From contig JAUPSS010000001.1 in NCBI GenBank assembly GCA_040285825.1, positions 744,001-808,000 on the forward strand: a DNA stretch of 64,000 nt. The letters are read 5' to 3'. Below are positions 27,975 to 39,394 of this stretch, in pieces. The translations under genes were made by a program, and so were the position numbers. The notes beneath the pieces were generated by a model, which searched no databases, was not told the origin of the DNA, and was given only the letters and a program-made list of their open reading frames with translations. Each line of letters opens with the position of its first letter. The first letter of the stretch is position 1. The DNA is from Eukaryota sp. TZLM1-RC (Eukaryota; Metamonada: BaSk clade).

Positions 27975-28190
27975 AAAACATTCATTTTATTAAATAAGGA
28001 ATAAGAAATCATCAAATACACAACTAAAGCTCCTCAAAACCTGCCTCCCCTGCATTGAAACAGTTTATTACTAATTCACAAAATTTTCCAAAAGAAGAAA
28101 GTCAATCAGAAACTATTTTCTCCATTTTCTTACATAGAAAATACAATCCTGTTTTGCCAGTAAACACGATTGAATAAACACAATCGAATC
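27975..28190 (-). mobile_element. Family A retrotransposon 3' fragment
   Basis: The minus strand matches the last 60 codons or so of family A (YWQNRIV, DSLS, FSES, NCF, EAGFEE) and the start of its 3' UTR. It is heavily 5'-truncated and oriented against the full element upstream. Confidence 0.7.
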
Positions 28191-28903
28191 AAATGGTATG
28201 TACATATTGATTGAACTGAAAAGAAGAATCGAAGGGTCTTCACCGTTGTAACCCCTTTCCAAAGCTATTATTACGTGGAGGGGACTTAGTTTCCTATTCT
28301 ACTTGATATCTGTTTATCAGAGTATTACTTCGGGTTATGTGAGAATACAATGTGGGAGAATGAACTTGTTCGAGCTGATGATTATATTGTTGATCAAATC
28401 CGTTAAACTTTTTGGTTGACTTTTATGTTGAATACTATTCACCCAATTTCAGTTTCCCTCCAAACCTCCGTCAAACCATGTGCCGCTGACTTTTCGCATA
28501 CTTTCTGGAGTCAAACCAACTCAACGGCTTCTATAACTTAATTTGCAGTGTTCAGGAGACATCAGACATCTCTTCTGTTTGTAAGAACTCTCACCAACGA
28601 TGGGCCTGGTTTCATGTTGGAAAACCTGTCATCATCAATTTACCAAAGGTTTCCGTGCCACCCTTTCCGTGCCACCCTTTCTGAAGGATATTATTGGATA
28701 AGGACTTGTAATGGACCGCTGCGTAGGCTTAGAGCCAATTCAGGTAGATTTTTTTAGTAGTTATTTAATGAACTTTAATCATTGTAAGAGAAATAATATA
28801 AACAAATGTTTACTAACAAGAAAATACAAAGAGATATTGTTCTCAATCCAATTTGGAAAGACTGATTTATAAATAGATCGAAGGTTTTTGAAACAGTCCC
28901 AGG
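28191..28903. other. Region without a recognised gene
   Basis: No supported coding region. A 14-base direct repeat (TTCCGTGCCACCCT) lies near 28650. A 69-residue open frame at 28548-28757 shows no domain. Confidence 0.45.
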
Positions 28904-29599
28904 CTTACCCATCGGTACTAGTTGTTTCTCATTTATTCCATAAAGATTAGAACTTCTTTGTTTTGCGTGGTAGATTACATAAGGCTTCAAAAGTAGCATT
29001 CATTCGTCTAAAAGAGGGTATGATTATGACCCAACCATCATTTTGAACAAAGGAAAAGCACAGAGGTTGTTGGCTTTAAGTGTCATCAGCTTCATTGATG
29101 TCAGAGCTTTTTTACGATGCTCTCAAAAGACTACATTGGGTTTGGGGGATTGATGAAGGGAATCGAAGTTGGGAATTCAGCTTTTGTAAACTCAACAGGA
29201 GATTTCTTTTACAATGGCTGTGGTTATATACAGTATCGTATTTCTAGTACTCATTTTCAGCAGCATCTTCTATCATGTTTTCTTTTATTTTGAAACGCAA
29301 ACAATAAAAATAAACAACAAACTAGAACTCAATAATTTCTCAATACACCCATCCACATCATCTAATATCTCAAGTGCACGATCTGTATACTCTAGTGATA
29401 ATTGTAACTGTTTTGGTTATCATTTCTGAAATTGTTTTAAGTATACTAAAAACAACTCTAATGTACCTGAAATTAATGATCAGCTCGATTCCTGCTCTTT
29501 CTTTTAGGAAACATCAGAAACCTTCGACAAATTTTATACCAAATAATCCAAAGTTACCAAAAAGAGAAACAGCAAATGGAACCAACTGATATTTCACAT

Positions 29600-31250
29600 G
29601 CTCAACAAACCCTAGGCGAGATAAAGGCTCTTGATTTTGCTCTTTTCAATGAAGCAGAGTGGAGTTTCATCTTTTTTGGCAAAATCAATTGCTGAATCTT
29701 CACAACCATCAACAACTTTCATCACACCATCAGACGCAGAAGTCATTAAATCAGCACGGCGTTTTCCAAAAGTATTATCATCATTCTCAGGTGGCAATTT
29801 ACGCAGAATTGGTTCAACAAAAGCTTCAATATGGTGACTTTTGCACATGGCTTACAGTTGGTAACTAACAACATCATCAACAACTGATCGTTAGGTAATA
29901 TTAAATTAGCAATAATATAAATGATTCAACATAAGAAGCTGACCACAACGACAAATCAATTCATTTGGCAAACTGCATGGCCACAGAAAATAACCTCATT
30001 TTTAAGGCAGTTGTCCTTTGATGGCGATTTAAGAATAAAACATAAACATCTAGAATTTGGTAAATGAGACAACTTGAGCTACTTTCCTTAAGATCAATAC
30101 AACAGTTGGTAAAAAGGAGATTCTTCTCTTTATGCAAGCTAAGATCAACAATAAAATGCAAGTTTTCAAAAACCCTTAGTATATATTTCTGCAATTTGGT
30201 ATATGCAGATCTTCAAGAAATCAAAGTTCTGGCAGGAATTTCTTCAATATCGGTAGGAAAGCATTTGGAGCAGATGTGAGGAGAGAGGGATTCAATTTCG
30301 TTCTCCAATTTCCTTCACCAAATAATCAATACCACAACATTCTATTAAATGTTTGTTTTCAGGAAAACGTTTCAATAATTCAAAAATTTTGCATCCACCA
30401 ATCGATGCAGTTTTACACAAATATTTAGAATTGTTAAAATCTAAGCCTCCTAATTCTGTGATAAACAAATATGACCACGGAAAACAGAAGAATCAATATT
30501 GAGCATATCATCCAACAATTTTGTTCTTAATTCATTAAAAATTCTGCAAAATTCGAGAGAGATGGTAAGGTTGATCGTAGGATATGACTAAATTCTTCTG
30601 AATAACAAATTCTGAGAAAGAAAAATTTAGGATGTCTTTGAATATCTAAATCTGAAAGAACAGCAATTTCCTGTTCAAAATGTGCAAAAAGGGAGGAAAA
30701 GTGATTTCATATATCCTCAAAATTGGCTAAATAACCACCTAAAAATCGAATCCTGATTCAAAAGAGTTAATGAAAGGAACAATTTGATCATCAATAACCA
30801 GTTCAGCAATCTCTTTACCAATCAACAAGCATTTAGAAATATTTAAGGAAAGACTAATTTGATAATAGTTGTTGAACAATTCTAACAATCTTTCTCAATG
30901 AAGCAATTGGACCAATAATTAAAATTTCATTTATATCAGCAGTAATTTGAATAGCTTGAAATTCTTGTATTAATTCATTCATTAAAGGATGAATAGCAAA
31001 GCAGAAAAAGATAGGACACAACGGATAATCTTATTGACACCAGATGATATGAAATTACAATCTTTTTTGATAAGCGTTTGCTGTGAGCCATAAAAATTGT
31101 AAAATAATACTTAACATGCTCAACACATTTTAGCTGCGATAAGGGTACGTTGTACTCTTTAATTTTGCTCTTTTCATCAAAGGAGATCGGAATTTTGCAA
31201 ACATTGTGAAATAGTGATGAATTTTGCATAAATTCCTATTTTAACTCGAA
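29600..31250 (-). mobile_element. Family C R2-type retrotransposon, decayed, copy 1
   Basis: On the minus strand, pieces of reverse transcriptase can be read across frames: TADINEILIIGPIASLRK (the catalytic Y-x-D-D position, now lacking the Tyr), SLNISKCLLIGKE, FLGGYLANF and RICYSEEFSHILRS. The endonuclease region follows (KRRADLMTSASDG, VVDGC). Many stops and frameshifts show an old copy. The closest in-window relatives are families A and D. It is duplicated at 33106-34756. Confidence 0.7.
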
Positions 31251-31865
31251 TTTGACAAAACAAAATTTATAAGTAAAACCAGTCTATAAAGGATTATGAA
31301 GTGGCAATTTTGATAGCTCTTCATAAAGATCGTTCTCTGGTTAACTGAATATTCTTGAAACACTTAGAATAAAATACTAGAACACTAGAACAATAAAATA
31401 CGTTCAATTAAGAGCATGTTATTAAACAATTTGTCTTGTTCACGATCGAAGAACAATACAGGTTTTGCAACAATTCTAAGTGATCAAAAAATCTGATTCG
31501 AATTTTAAACCGGTATAAACTCTGCAACAGTTTCCGTTAGTATTTTCAAGTATTTTTGGAGTTGTAAGACAATACTGTTTTAGTTTTAAGCAAACAAATT
31601 TCTATAACCGTGTGATATCCCATATTCCTTCTTTTAAATTATTAGTAAATTTCCAGAAGCAAATTGAAAAGGAAGATAGAAGATAGAGGAGTTCCCTGTG
31701 CTGTAACACGTATAATATTTTGAACAATCTACAGCCTTGCAAGATTCACAAACAAAGGCCAAGTCAATTACAAAGTTCCTCAAGAGTTTAAAAACATTTC
31801 CACACATGCGTCTGGAAACAATAATTGTTTTAGTCTCGATTCTGATGATCAAGAGATACCTTTGC

Positions 31866-32190
31866 TTTTATTCATTGTGATGATGTTTTACTTAGTGAAG
31901 ACCGAAAAAGAGGAAAATATACTGCAATATTAAATGATTTAAATAAGAATCTTTACTCAAAGTTTTCGTTTGTTCCTTTTGTCTTTTCGATTTTTGGCAA
32001 CATTGGACAGTTCGCCTTGGATTTTATCAATGATTTTTGGTAATTTGTGTCGTTCAAGTAGTAACAATTTTGCAGGGAATTTATGGAAGAATCGTATCAT
32101 TTTCGCTTTGTACAGAAGTGTTCCCAAATAGTTTTGTTTCTTGTGTGTTTTAGTTTCTTTTGATTTGACTTGATTATTCGCAGAAAATAA
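31866..32190 (+). mobile_element. Family B retrotransposon 3' fragment
   Basis: Encodes a broken HCDDVLLSEDRKRGKYTAILN and NKNLYSKFSFVPFVFSIFGN stretch of the family B endonuclease tail. Frame breaks follow, then an AT-rich tail. The hairpin/tRNA-like repeat begins about 140 bases downstream. Confidence 0.75.
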
Positions 32191-32330
32191 ATATATATTT
32201 GTTAAAAAATTACAGTAACAATTTCTCACAGAAGGAAATTTTTGCGAAGAACATGCTAACTCAAGATCCACAAATATCGAAAATGCCCAATCTTCAGAAT
32301 CACCCTCATTGATCAAGCACCATGCAGTCA

Positions 32331-32375
32331 GACCCGGAAAGTGGGAAAGGAAATGCTGGCTCCCACTTTGGGGTC
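32331..32375. repeat. Hairpin of the tRNA-like repeat, truncated copy
   Basis: GACCC and AAAGTGGGA pair with TCCCACTTT and GGGTC around a 12- to 14-base loop. Full versions with the adjoining tRNA-like part are at 35836-35970 and 45771-45905. Here the tRNA-like part is removed by the tandem-duplication junction at about 32393. Confidence 0.65.
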
Positions 32376-33105
32376 CCCTTTTGCCAGAAGTGCAGCAGAT
32401 CCCCTTTTGCTTACCCATCGGTACTAGTTGTTTCTCATTTATTCCATAAAGATTAGAACTTCTTTGTTTTGCGTGGTAGATTACATAAGGCTTCAAAAGT
32501 AGCATTCATTCGTCTAAAAGAGGGTATGATTATGACCCAACCATCATTTTGAACAAAGGAAAAGCACAGAGGTTGTTGGCTTTAAGTGTCATCAGCTTCA
32601 TTGATGTCAGAGCTTTTTTACGGTGCTCTCAAAAGACTACATTGGGTTTGGAGGATTGATGAAGGGAATCGAAGTTGGGAATTCAGCTTTTGTAAACTCA
32701 ACAGGAGATTTCTTTTACAATGGCTGTGGTTATATACAGTATCGTATTTCTAGTACTCATTTTCAGCAGCATCTTCTATCATGTTTTCTTTTATTTTGAA
32801 ACGCAAACAAAACAAATAAACAATTAACTAGAACTCAATAATTTCTCAATACACCCATCCACATCATCTAATATCTCAAGTGCACGATCTGTATACTCTA
32901 GTGATAATTGTAACTGTTTTGGTTATCATTTCTGAAATTGTTTTAAGTATACTAAAAACAACTCTAATGTACCTGAAATTAATGATCAGCTCGTTTCCTG
33001 CTCTTTCTTTTAGGAAACATCAGAATCCTTCGACAAATTTTATACCAAAGATTCCAAAGTTACCAAAAAGAGAAACAGCAAATGGAACCAACTGATATTT
33101 CAAAT

Positions 33106-34756
33106 GCTCAACAAACCCTAGGCGAGATAAAGGCTCTTGATTTTGCTCTTTTCAATGAAGCAGAGTGGAGTTTCATCTTTTTTGGCAAAATCAATTGCTG
33201 AATCTTCACAACCATCAACAACTTTCATCACACCATCAGACGCAGAAGTCATTAAATCAGCACGGCGTTTTCCACAAGTATTATCATCATTCTCAGGTGG
33301 CAATTTACGCAGAAGTGGTTCAACAAAAGCTTCAATATGGTGACTTTTGCACATGGTTTACAGTTGGTAACTAACAACATCATCAACAACTGATCGTTAA
33401 GTAATATTAAATTAGCAATAATATAAATGATTCAACATAAGAAGCTGACCACAACGACAAATCAATTCATTTGGCAAACTGCATGGCCACAGAAAATAAC
33501 CTTATTTTTAAGGCAGTTGTCCTTTGATGGCGATTTAAGAATAAAACATAAACATCTAGAATTTGGTAAATGAGACAACTTGAGCTACTTTCCTTAAGAT
33601 CAATACAACAGTTGGTAAAAACGAAATTCTTCTCTTTATGCAAGCTAAGAACAATCAATAAAATGCAAGTTTTCAAAAACCCTTAGTATTTATTTCTGCA
33701 ATTTGGTGTATGTAGATCTTCAAGAAATCAAAGTTCTGGCGGGAATTTCTTCAATATCGGTAGGAAAGCATGTGGACCAGATGTGAGGAGAGAGGGATTC
33801 AATTTCGTTCTCCAATTTCCTTCCCCAAATAATCAATACCACAACATTCTATTAAATGTTTGTTTTCAGGAAAACGTTTCAATAATTCAAAAATTTTGCA
33901 TCCACCAATCGATGCAGTTTTACACAAATATTTAGAATTGTTAAAATCTAAGCCTCCTAATTCTGTGATAAACAAATATGACCACGGAAAACAGAAGAAT
34001 CAATATTGAGCATATCATCCAACAATTTTGTTCTTGAATCATTAAAAATTCTGCAAAATTCGAGATAGATGGTAAGGTTGATCGTAGGATATGACTAAAT
34101 TCTTCTGAATAACAAATTCTGAGAAAGAAAAATTTAGGATGTCTTTGAATATCTAAATCTGAAAGAACAGCAATTTCCTGTTCAAAATGTGCAAAAAGGG
34201 AGAAAAAGTGATTTCATATATCCTCAAAATTGGCTAAATAACCACCTAAAAATCGAATCCTGATTCAAAAGAGTTAATGAAAGGAACAATTTGATCATCA
34301 ATAACCAGTTCAGCAATCTCTTTACCAATCAACAAGCATTTAGAAATATTTAAGGAAAGACTAATTTGATAATAGTTGTTGAACAATTCTAACAATTTTT
34401 CTCAATGAAGCAATTGGACCAATAATTAAAATTTCATTTATATAAGCAGTAATTTGAATAGCTTGAAATTCTTGTATTAATTCATTCATTAAAGGGTGAA
34501 TAGCAAAGCAGAAAAAGATAGGACACAACGGATAATCTTATTGACACCAGATGATATGAAATTACAATCTTTCTTGATAAGCGTTTGCTGTGAGCCATAA
34601 AAATTGTAAAATAATACTTAACATGCGCAACACATCCTACCTACGATAAGGGTACGTTGTACTCTTTAATTTTACTCTTTTCATCAAAGGGGATCGGAAT
34701 TTTGCAAACATTGTGAAATAGTGATGAATTTTGCATAAATTCCTATTTTAAATCGA
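33106..34756 (-). mobile_element. Family C R2-type retrotransposon, decayed, copy 2
   Basis: Same decayed element as 29600-31250, carried by the tandem duplication and sharing its stops, so decay preceded duplication. Minor substitutions separate the copies. Confidence 0.7.
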
Positions 34757-35371
34757 ATTTGACAAAACAAAATTTATAAGTAAAAGCAGTCTATAAAGGA
34801 TTATGAAGTGGCAATTTTGATAGCTCTTCATAAAGATCGTTCTCTGGTTAACTGAATATTCTTGAAACACTTAGAATAAAATACTAGAACACTAGAACAA
34901 TAAAATACGTTCAATTAAGAGCATGTTATTAAACAATTTGTCTTGTTCACGATCGAAGAACAATACAGGTTTTGCAACAATTCTAAGTGATCAAAAAATC
35001 TGATTCGAATTTTAAACCGGTATAAACTCTGCAACAGTTTCCGTTAGTATTTTCAAGTATTTTTGGAGTTGTAAGACAATACTGTTTTAGCTTTAAGCAA
35101 ACAAATTTCCATGTCCGTGTGATATCCCATATTCCTTCTTTTAAATTATTAGTAAATTTCCAGAAGCAAATTGAAAAGGAAGGTAGAAGATAGAGGAGTT
35201 ACCTGTGCTGTAACACGTATAATATTTTGAACAATCTAAAGCCTTGCAAGATTCACAAACAAAGGCCAAGTCAATTACGAAGTTCCTCAAGAGTTTAAAA
35301 ATTTTCCACACATGCGTCTGGAAACAATAATTGTTTTAGTCTCGATTCTGATGATCAAGAGATACCTTTGC

Positions 35372-35700
35372 TTTTATTTATTGTGATGATGTTTTACTTA
35401 GTGAAGACCGAAAAAGAGGAAAATACACTGCGATATTAATGATTTAAATAAGAATCTTTACTCAAAGTTTTCGTTTGTTACTTTTGTCTTTTCGATTTTT
35501 GGCAACATTGGACAATCCGCCTTGAATTTTATCAATGATTTTTGGTAATTTGTGTCGTTCAAGTAGTAACAATTTTGCAGGGAATTTATGGAAGAATCGT
35601 ATCATTTTCGCTTTGTACAGAAGTGTTCCCAAATAGTTTTGTTTCTTGTGTGTTTTAGTTTCTTTTGATTTGACTTGATTATTCGCAGAAAATAAATATA
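35372..35700 (+). mobile_element. Family B retrotransposon 3' fragment (duplicate)
   Basis: Counterpart of 31866-32190 in the second duplication unit, with additional single-base losses. It is followed by the same AT-rich tail and the hairpin/tRNA-like repeat. Confidence 0.75.
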
Positions 35701-35835
35701 TATTTGTTAAAAAATTACAGTAACAATTTCTCACAAAAGGAAATTTTTGCGAAGAACATGCAAAATCAAGATCCACAAAAACCTAAAATGCCCAATCTTC
35801 AGAATCACCCTCATTGATCAAGCACCATGCAGTCA

Positions 35836-35970
35836 GACCCGGAAAGTGGGAAAGGAAACGCTGGCTCCCACTTTGGGGTCCCCTTTTGCCAGAAGTGCAG
35901 CAGATAGGATTCGAACCCTGTTGCCAAAGCAGAGAACGAAGAGCAAACCCACTGGACTACGATGTTGGCA
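35836..35970 (-). ncRNA. tRNA-like sequence with Pol III A/B boxes plus hairpin
   Basis: Read on the minus strand, TAGTCCAGTGG (35949-35959) fits a Pol III A box and GGTTCGAATCC (35907-35917) a perfect B box, at tRNA-like spacing of about 42 bases. I could not fold a clean cloverleaf: acceptor and D stems do not pair and the T stem has only about three pairs. Downstream (35836-35880) is a strong hairpin, 5+9 bp with a CC/CC mismatch. The combination resembles a tRNA-derived SINE or a small Pol III RNA. A near-identical copy is at 45771-45905. Both lie just beyond the 3' end of an RING-kinase-LRR copy. Confidence 0.45.
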
Positions 35971-36075
35971 AATGAGGTTGTTGATTTTTCTAGTTTATAT
36001 TGGGTTTTGATTTGTATTGGTGTTGGACGATTTTTCAGTTGGTTTTGTATTGATGAAAAAAGTAATTGAAATGTG

Positions 36076-36081
36076 TTTATT
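36076..36081 (-). terminator. AATAAA overlapping the kinase 2 stop codon
   Basis: The kinase stop (complement of 36080-36082) is part of TAATAAA. Kinase copy 3 has the same arrangement at 46011-46017. Confidence 0.45.
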
Positions 36082-38461
36082 AAACGACAATGCGAAGAGA
36101 AGGACGATTAGATGCTACTTGTCGAAGTTTGGATTCGGTTGGATTGCTAATGTTGTTGCCCCCAAGATACAATGTAGTCAGAGTGGAATTGCTCTCCAGA
36201 GCACGGGCGAGAGCACTAGCGCCTTCAGAGGTAATTTTGTTGAACCCAAGATCCAATTCAGTCATAGTGGAATTGCTCTCCAGAGCACGGGCGAGAGCAC
36301 TAGCGCCTTCATCGGTAATGTTGTTGGACCCAAGATTCAATGTAGTCAGAGAGGAATTGCTCTCCAGAGCACGGGCGAGAGCACTAAAGCCTTCAGAGGT
36401 AATTTTGTTGAACCCAAGATCCAATTCAGTCATAGTGGAATTGCTCTCCAGAGCACGGGCGAGAGCACTAGCGCCTTCATCGGTAATGTTGTTGGACCCA
36501 AGATTCAATGTAGTCAGAGAGGAATTGCTCTCCAGAGCACGGGCGAGAGCACTAAAGCCTTCAGAGGTAATGTTGTTGTAGTTGAGATTCAATTCAGTCA
36601 CAGTGGAATTGCTCTCCAGAGCACGGGCGAGAGCACTAAAGCCTTCAGAGGTAATGTTGTTGTCCTCAAGATACAATTCGGTCAGAGAGGAATTGCTCTC
36701 CAGAGCACGGGCGAGAGCACTAGCGCCTTCAGAGGTAATGTTGTTGTGCCGAAGATACAATATAGTCAGAGTGGAATTGCTCTCCAGAGCACGGGCGAGA
36801 GCACTAAAGCCTTCAGAGGTAATGTTGTTGTCCTCAAGATACAATATAGTCAGAGTGGAATTGCTCTCCAGAGCACGGGCGAGAGCACTAGCGCCTTCAG
36901 AGGTAATGTTGTTGTCCTCAAGATACAATTCAGTGATAGAACCATTAACCAAACCCTCAACACCCTTCTTCACCTCATCTCCCAATCCATTCCAATTTAC
37001 ATTCGACTTGATGTCTTCCAAAATTTCTTCTTTAGATGGAGGATGATGATCATCGATATTGTTCAAAGGTTGATTACAATGGCACTTTCTCAACAATGCT
37101 TCAAGGTCAGCAATTCTGCTTCCTAAATCAGAATTAGTTCTACTGAGTAGAGTATTTTGATTTTCCAATTCATCAATGGTAGATCTAAGGTTGGCAATTT
37201 CTGTATCTTTCTCAGCAATACCGGCCTTGCTGGCATTTAAAGCTTCTTCCATGGTGGCAATTCTAGCATCACGTTCTTCCAAAGAGTGACTGAGGTGTTG
37301 ATTGGAGGCATTGATACCGGCCCTTTCTTCTTCCAACCGCGCAATTCTGGAATCCCGTTCAGTCAAATCGTTGATGAGTTGTTGATTGGAAGCCTCCAAA
37401 TCAGTAACATTCTTTCGTAGAGACTCGATTGTGGAGTTTGCAGATTGCAGTTGCGTTTGAACATCATTGTTAATACTAACAGAATTTTCATCACCTTCTT
37501 CAGCAAAGTCATCCAATTGATCCAAAACTAGAAGAACTTGAGCAATACTTGGTCTGGCAGCTGGATCTGAAGAGCAACACTGGGCGATTAATTCTTTGAG
37601 CACACTGGGAACGTGTTCACCCAAAGCAAATGGTGTCTTAAAATACTTAGCTCCCATTATGGCAAGCTGATCCATATTGACAAATGGCCTATAATTACAA
37701 AGTAACTCACAAAGGATGATTCCAATTGCATAGATGTCTGAGGCAAGAGACAATTTGTTCTCAAACTGTTCCAAGGCTGCATACCGAGCTGTACATGATA
37801 GATTGGTGGCCGTGGAAGTCTTGGCAACAGTCCTGGATGTTCCAAAATCGGCCAATTTGATTTGCCCATTGACAAAAAGAATGTTTTCGGGCTTGAGATC
37901 TCCATGTGCAAGTGATTTGGAGTGCAGGAAACGGACTGCCTGGCAGATCTTCTTGGCAAACAAGAGACTTTGTTTAGTCAATCTTGACGGCACTGACAGA
38001 GAACCTTCAGCAAGTTCCATAATTATGGCGAGTCTGTCCATTAAGCTGACCAGACCAAAAACGCGGAGGATAAAGGGATGATCAATCTTGGCCATAATAC
38101 CAATCTCTTTCCTCAGTCGTTTCTTACCTTCTTCTGTGAGAGCAACAGTCTTGGCGGCGACGTCTGAATTAAACCAAGAAGCGGCAAACACCTGTGCATA
38201 TCCTCCTTGTCCAATCATGTGCAAAAGTTTGACCTGGTTAGAGGGAATGTGTACACAGAGGTCCTCCTTGCAAGAAGCTTTGGCTATATCGCGCAAACTG
38301 ATGTTGACTTCCGGTGACGGCAGGATATCTTCATTGCAGATCGGACAGGATTCCACAGCATCAGAGCATACACCGCATACACTATGGCGCTGACTGCAAA
38401 CAACCAGTGGCACACGAGACTCTTCGTTGAAATCCATTGAACAATGTGGACACGAGAGCAT
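36080..38461 (-). CDS. RING finger-protein kinase-coiled coil-LRR protein, copy 2 (complete)
   Basis: Intact frame of 793 residues. Residues 4-42 are a C3HC4 RING finger (C4, C7, C22, H26, C29, C32, C39, C42). Residues 75-320 or so form a kinase: Gly-rich loop GQGGYAQV (84-91), VAAK Lys104, catalytic loop HGDLKPEN (Asp188; Gly replaces the Arg of HRD), DFG 205-207 and a conserved AARPS near the end. Residues 333-480 are coiled coil. From about 505 there are ten LxLxxNxIT motifs (nine complete 28-residue units), and the C-terminal cap is SKLRQVASNRPSLRIVV. All residues needed for kinase activity are present, so it is probably active. LRRs would serve as the ligand or partner surface. There is no signal peptide or membrane segment, so a cytosolic role is likely. 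Confidence 0.92.
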   Translation of the reverse strand: MLSCPHCSMDFNEESRVPLVVCSQRHSVCGVCSDAVESCPICNEDILPSPEVNISLRDIAKASCKEDLCVHIPSNQVKLLHMIGQGGYAQVFAASWFNSDVAAKTVALTEEGKKRLRKEIGIMAKIDHPFILRVFGLVSLMDRLAIIMELAEGSLSVPSRLTKQSLLFAKKICQAVRFLHSKSLAHGDLKPENILFVNGQIKLADFGTSRTVAKTSTATNLSCTARYAALEQFENKLSLASDIYAIGIILCELLCNYRPFVNMDQLAIMGAKYFKTPFALGEHVPSVLKELIAQCCSSDPAARPSIAQVLLVLDQLDDFAEEGDENSVSINNDVQTQLQSANSTIESLRKNVTDLEASNQQLINDLTERDSRIARLEEERAGINASNQHLSHSLEERDARIATMEEALNASKAGIAEKDTEIANLRSTIDELENQNTLLSRTNSDLGSRIADLEALLRKCHCNQPLNNIDDHHPPSKEEILEDIKSNVNWNGLGDEVKKGVEGLVNGSITELYLEDNNITSEGASALARALESNSTLTILYLEDNNITSEGFSALARALESNSTLTILYLRHNNITSEGASALARALESNSSLTELYLEDNNITSEGFSALARALESNSTVTELNLNYNNITSEGFSALARALESNSSLTTLNLGSNNITDEGASALARALESNSTMTELDLGFNKITSEGFSALARALESNSSLTTLNLGSNNITDEGASALARALESNSTMTELDLGFNKITSEGASALARALESNSTLTTLYLGGNNISNPTESKLRQVASNRPSLRIVV
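36130..36960 (-). repeat. 84-bp LRR repeats of kinase copy 2 with a duplicated 168-bp pair
   Basis: Nine or so 84-bp units. A two-unit block (168 bp, coding NITDEG...NKITSEG) at about 36240-36407 recurs base for base at 36408-36575, showing recent expansion by unequal exchange. Confidence 0.9.
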
Positions 38462-39394
38462 TGTGAGAAAACAAGATAATTACCAAAATTGCCAATGAAC
38501 ATTCCTTCATGCTAATTTCTATTTCCCATTGGTCATAGGTGCCATTTCACACAACATATTTCATATATTTGTCACATTCTAGTTTTGTTTGTATGGCCGG
38601 AACACTGATCAATAAGAATTTTATGTCCATTTTTATAACTTGGCTGCTTGCACAACATCTTTTTAGTCTTCGCAGTTCAATTGTCCAATTTTTTGGGAAT
38701 TGCAACTTCAAAATTTCCTCAGTCAATTTCAGTCACAAAGAGTCCAAATTTGTATCCAGGAAGTTCAAACTTTATTTTTCATGATTCATTCCGTTGTGTT
38801 TTGACAACCTTTCATACACATCATCAAGAACTAAACATCATCCATAGACAGTAAATGCAAAATCGAGAAATTAAATCACTGCTGATTTAAATGTTTGTTG
38901 AATCCAAAAAAATAGGGAAAAAACACTGTGTGCCTTTTTTCTCAATTTTCGAAGAGTTGTTAGGTAGTTTGTGCAATAAAAATGTCCCTTAAAATTGGTG
39001 AGAGTTTACTTGTTATTATTCTGATTTTTGAGCTGAATACCAATAAATATGCTGTATCATCAATAGAAGTTTCATGTGTTTTTGGTAGCCATTTTTTCTT
39101 CTATCATCTGGAAATTCACAACATTGTAGTATTTGACATTACTTCACATCACGTCTTGTATCGGATGCTACCATTCCAAATACAGTAGGAAAAAGCTTTG
39201 TTTAACGCTCAAAAGTCGCTCAATTAAAGAGCATCCATCCCATGAAAAGCTTGTTTTAAAACCATTTTGTTGAAATTGATTATTGGAGTTAACGTAGGGG
39301 ATAACGAGACAGTAGCTCAAAAAGATACTGCTTTATTTATTCAAAAAGATATAGCACGAAAACACTATTTAAATTAACTACCTATCACCAATAA
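38462..39394. other. Intergenic region between kinase 2 and Piezo copy C
   Basis: Most of it (about 38581-39394) matches 47968-48761 between kinase 3 and the complete Piezo, so it is part of the duplicated block and may hold the kinase promoter and the Piezo 3' flank. A 68-codon plus-strand frame (38982-39188, hydrophobic N-terminus) is kept in both copies with one amino-acid change, but this is weak evidence for a gene. Confidence 0.5.

Larger units (their letters stand above)
28904..32409. repeat. 3.5-kb direct tandem duplication, first copy
   Basis: The block starting CTTACCCATCGG is repeated at 32410 with a period of 3506 bases and only scattered differences. It holds a decayed family C retrotransposon (minus), a truncated family B end (plus) and a GC-richer hairpin. 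The junction falls in a CCCCTTTTGC repeat beside the tRNA-like sequence, which is cut in this copy. Confidence 0.9.
32410..35897. repeat. 3.5-kb direct tandem duplication, second copy
   Basis: Repeats 28904-32409. It runs on past the junction into the complete tRNA-like sequence, so this copy probably has the original right flank. Confidence 0.9.

Noticed and set aside
31957-32505. 182-codon minus-strand frame
   Set aside because: Antisense to a family B retrotransposon end and the hairpin repeat; no family resemblance.
35898-35970. Functional tRNA gene
   Set aside because: A and B boxes are good, but acceptor, D and anticodon stems do not pair acceptably, so I call it tRNA-like only.
36017-37126. 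Long plus-strand open frame (369 codons) with 28-residue repeats
   Set aside because: It is antisense to the LRR repeats of kinase copy 2; because 84 is a multiple of three, an open frame in one unit stays open in all. Similar shadows at 13-698 and 45952-46641.
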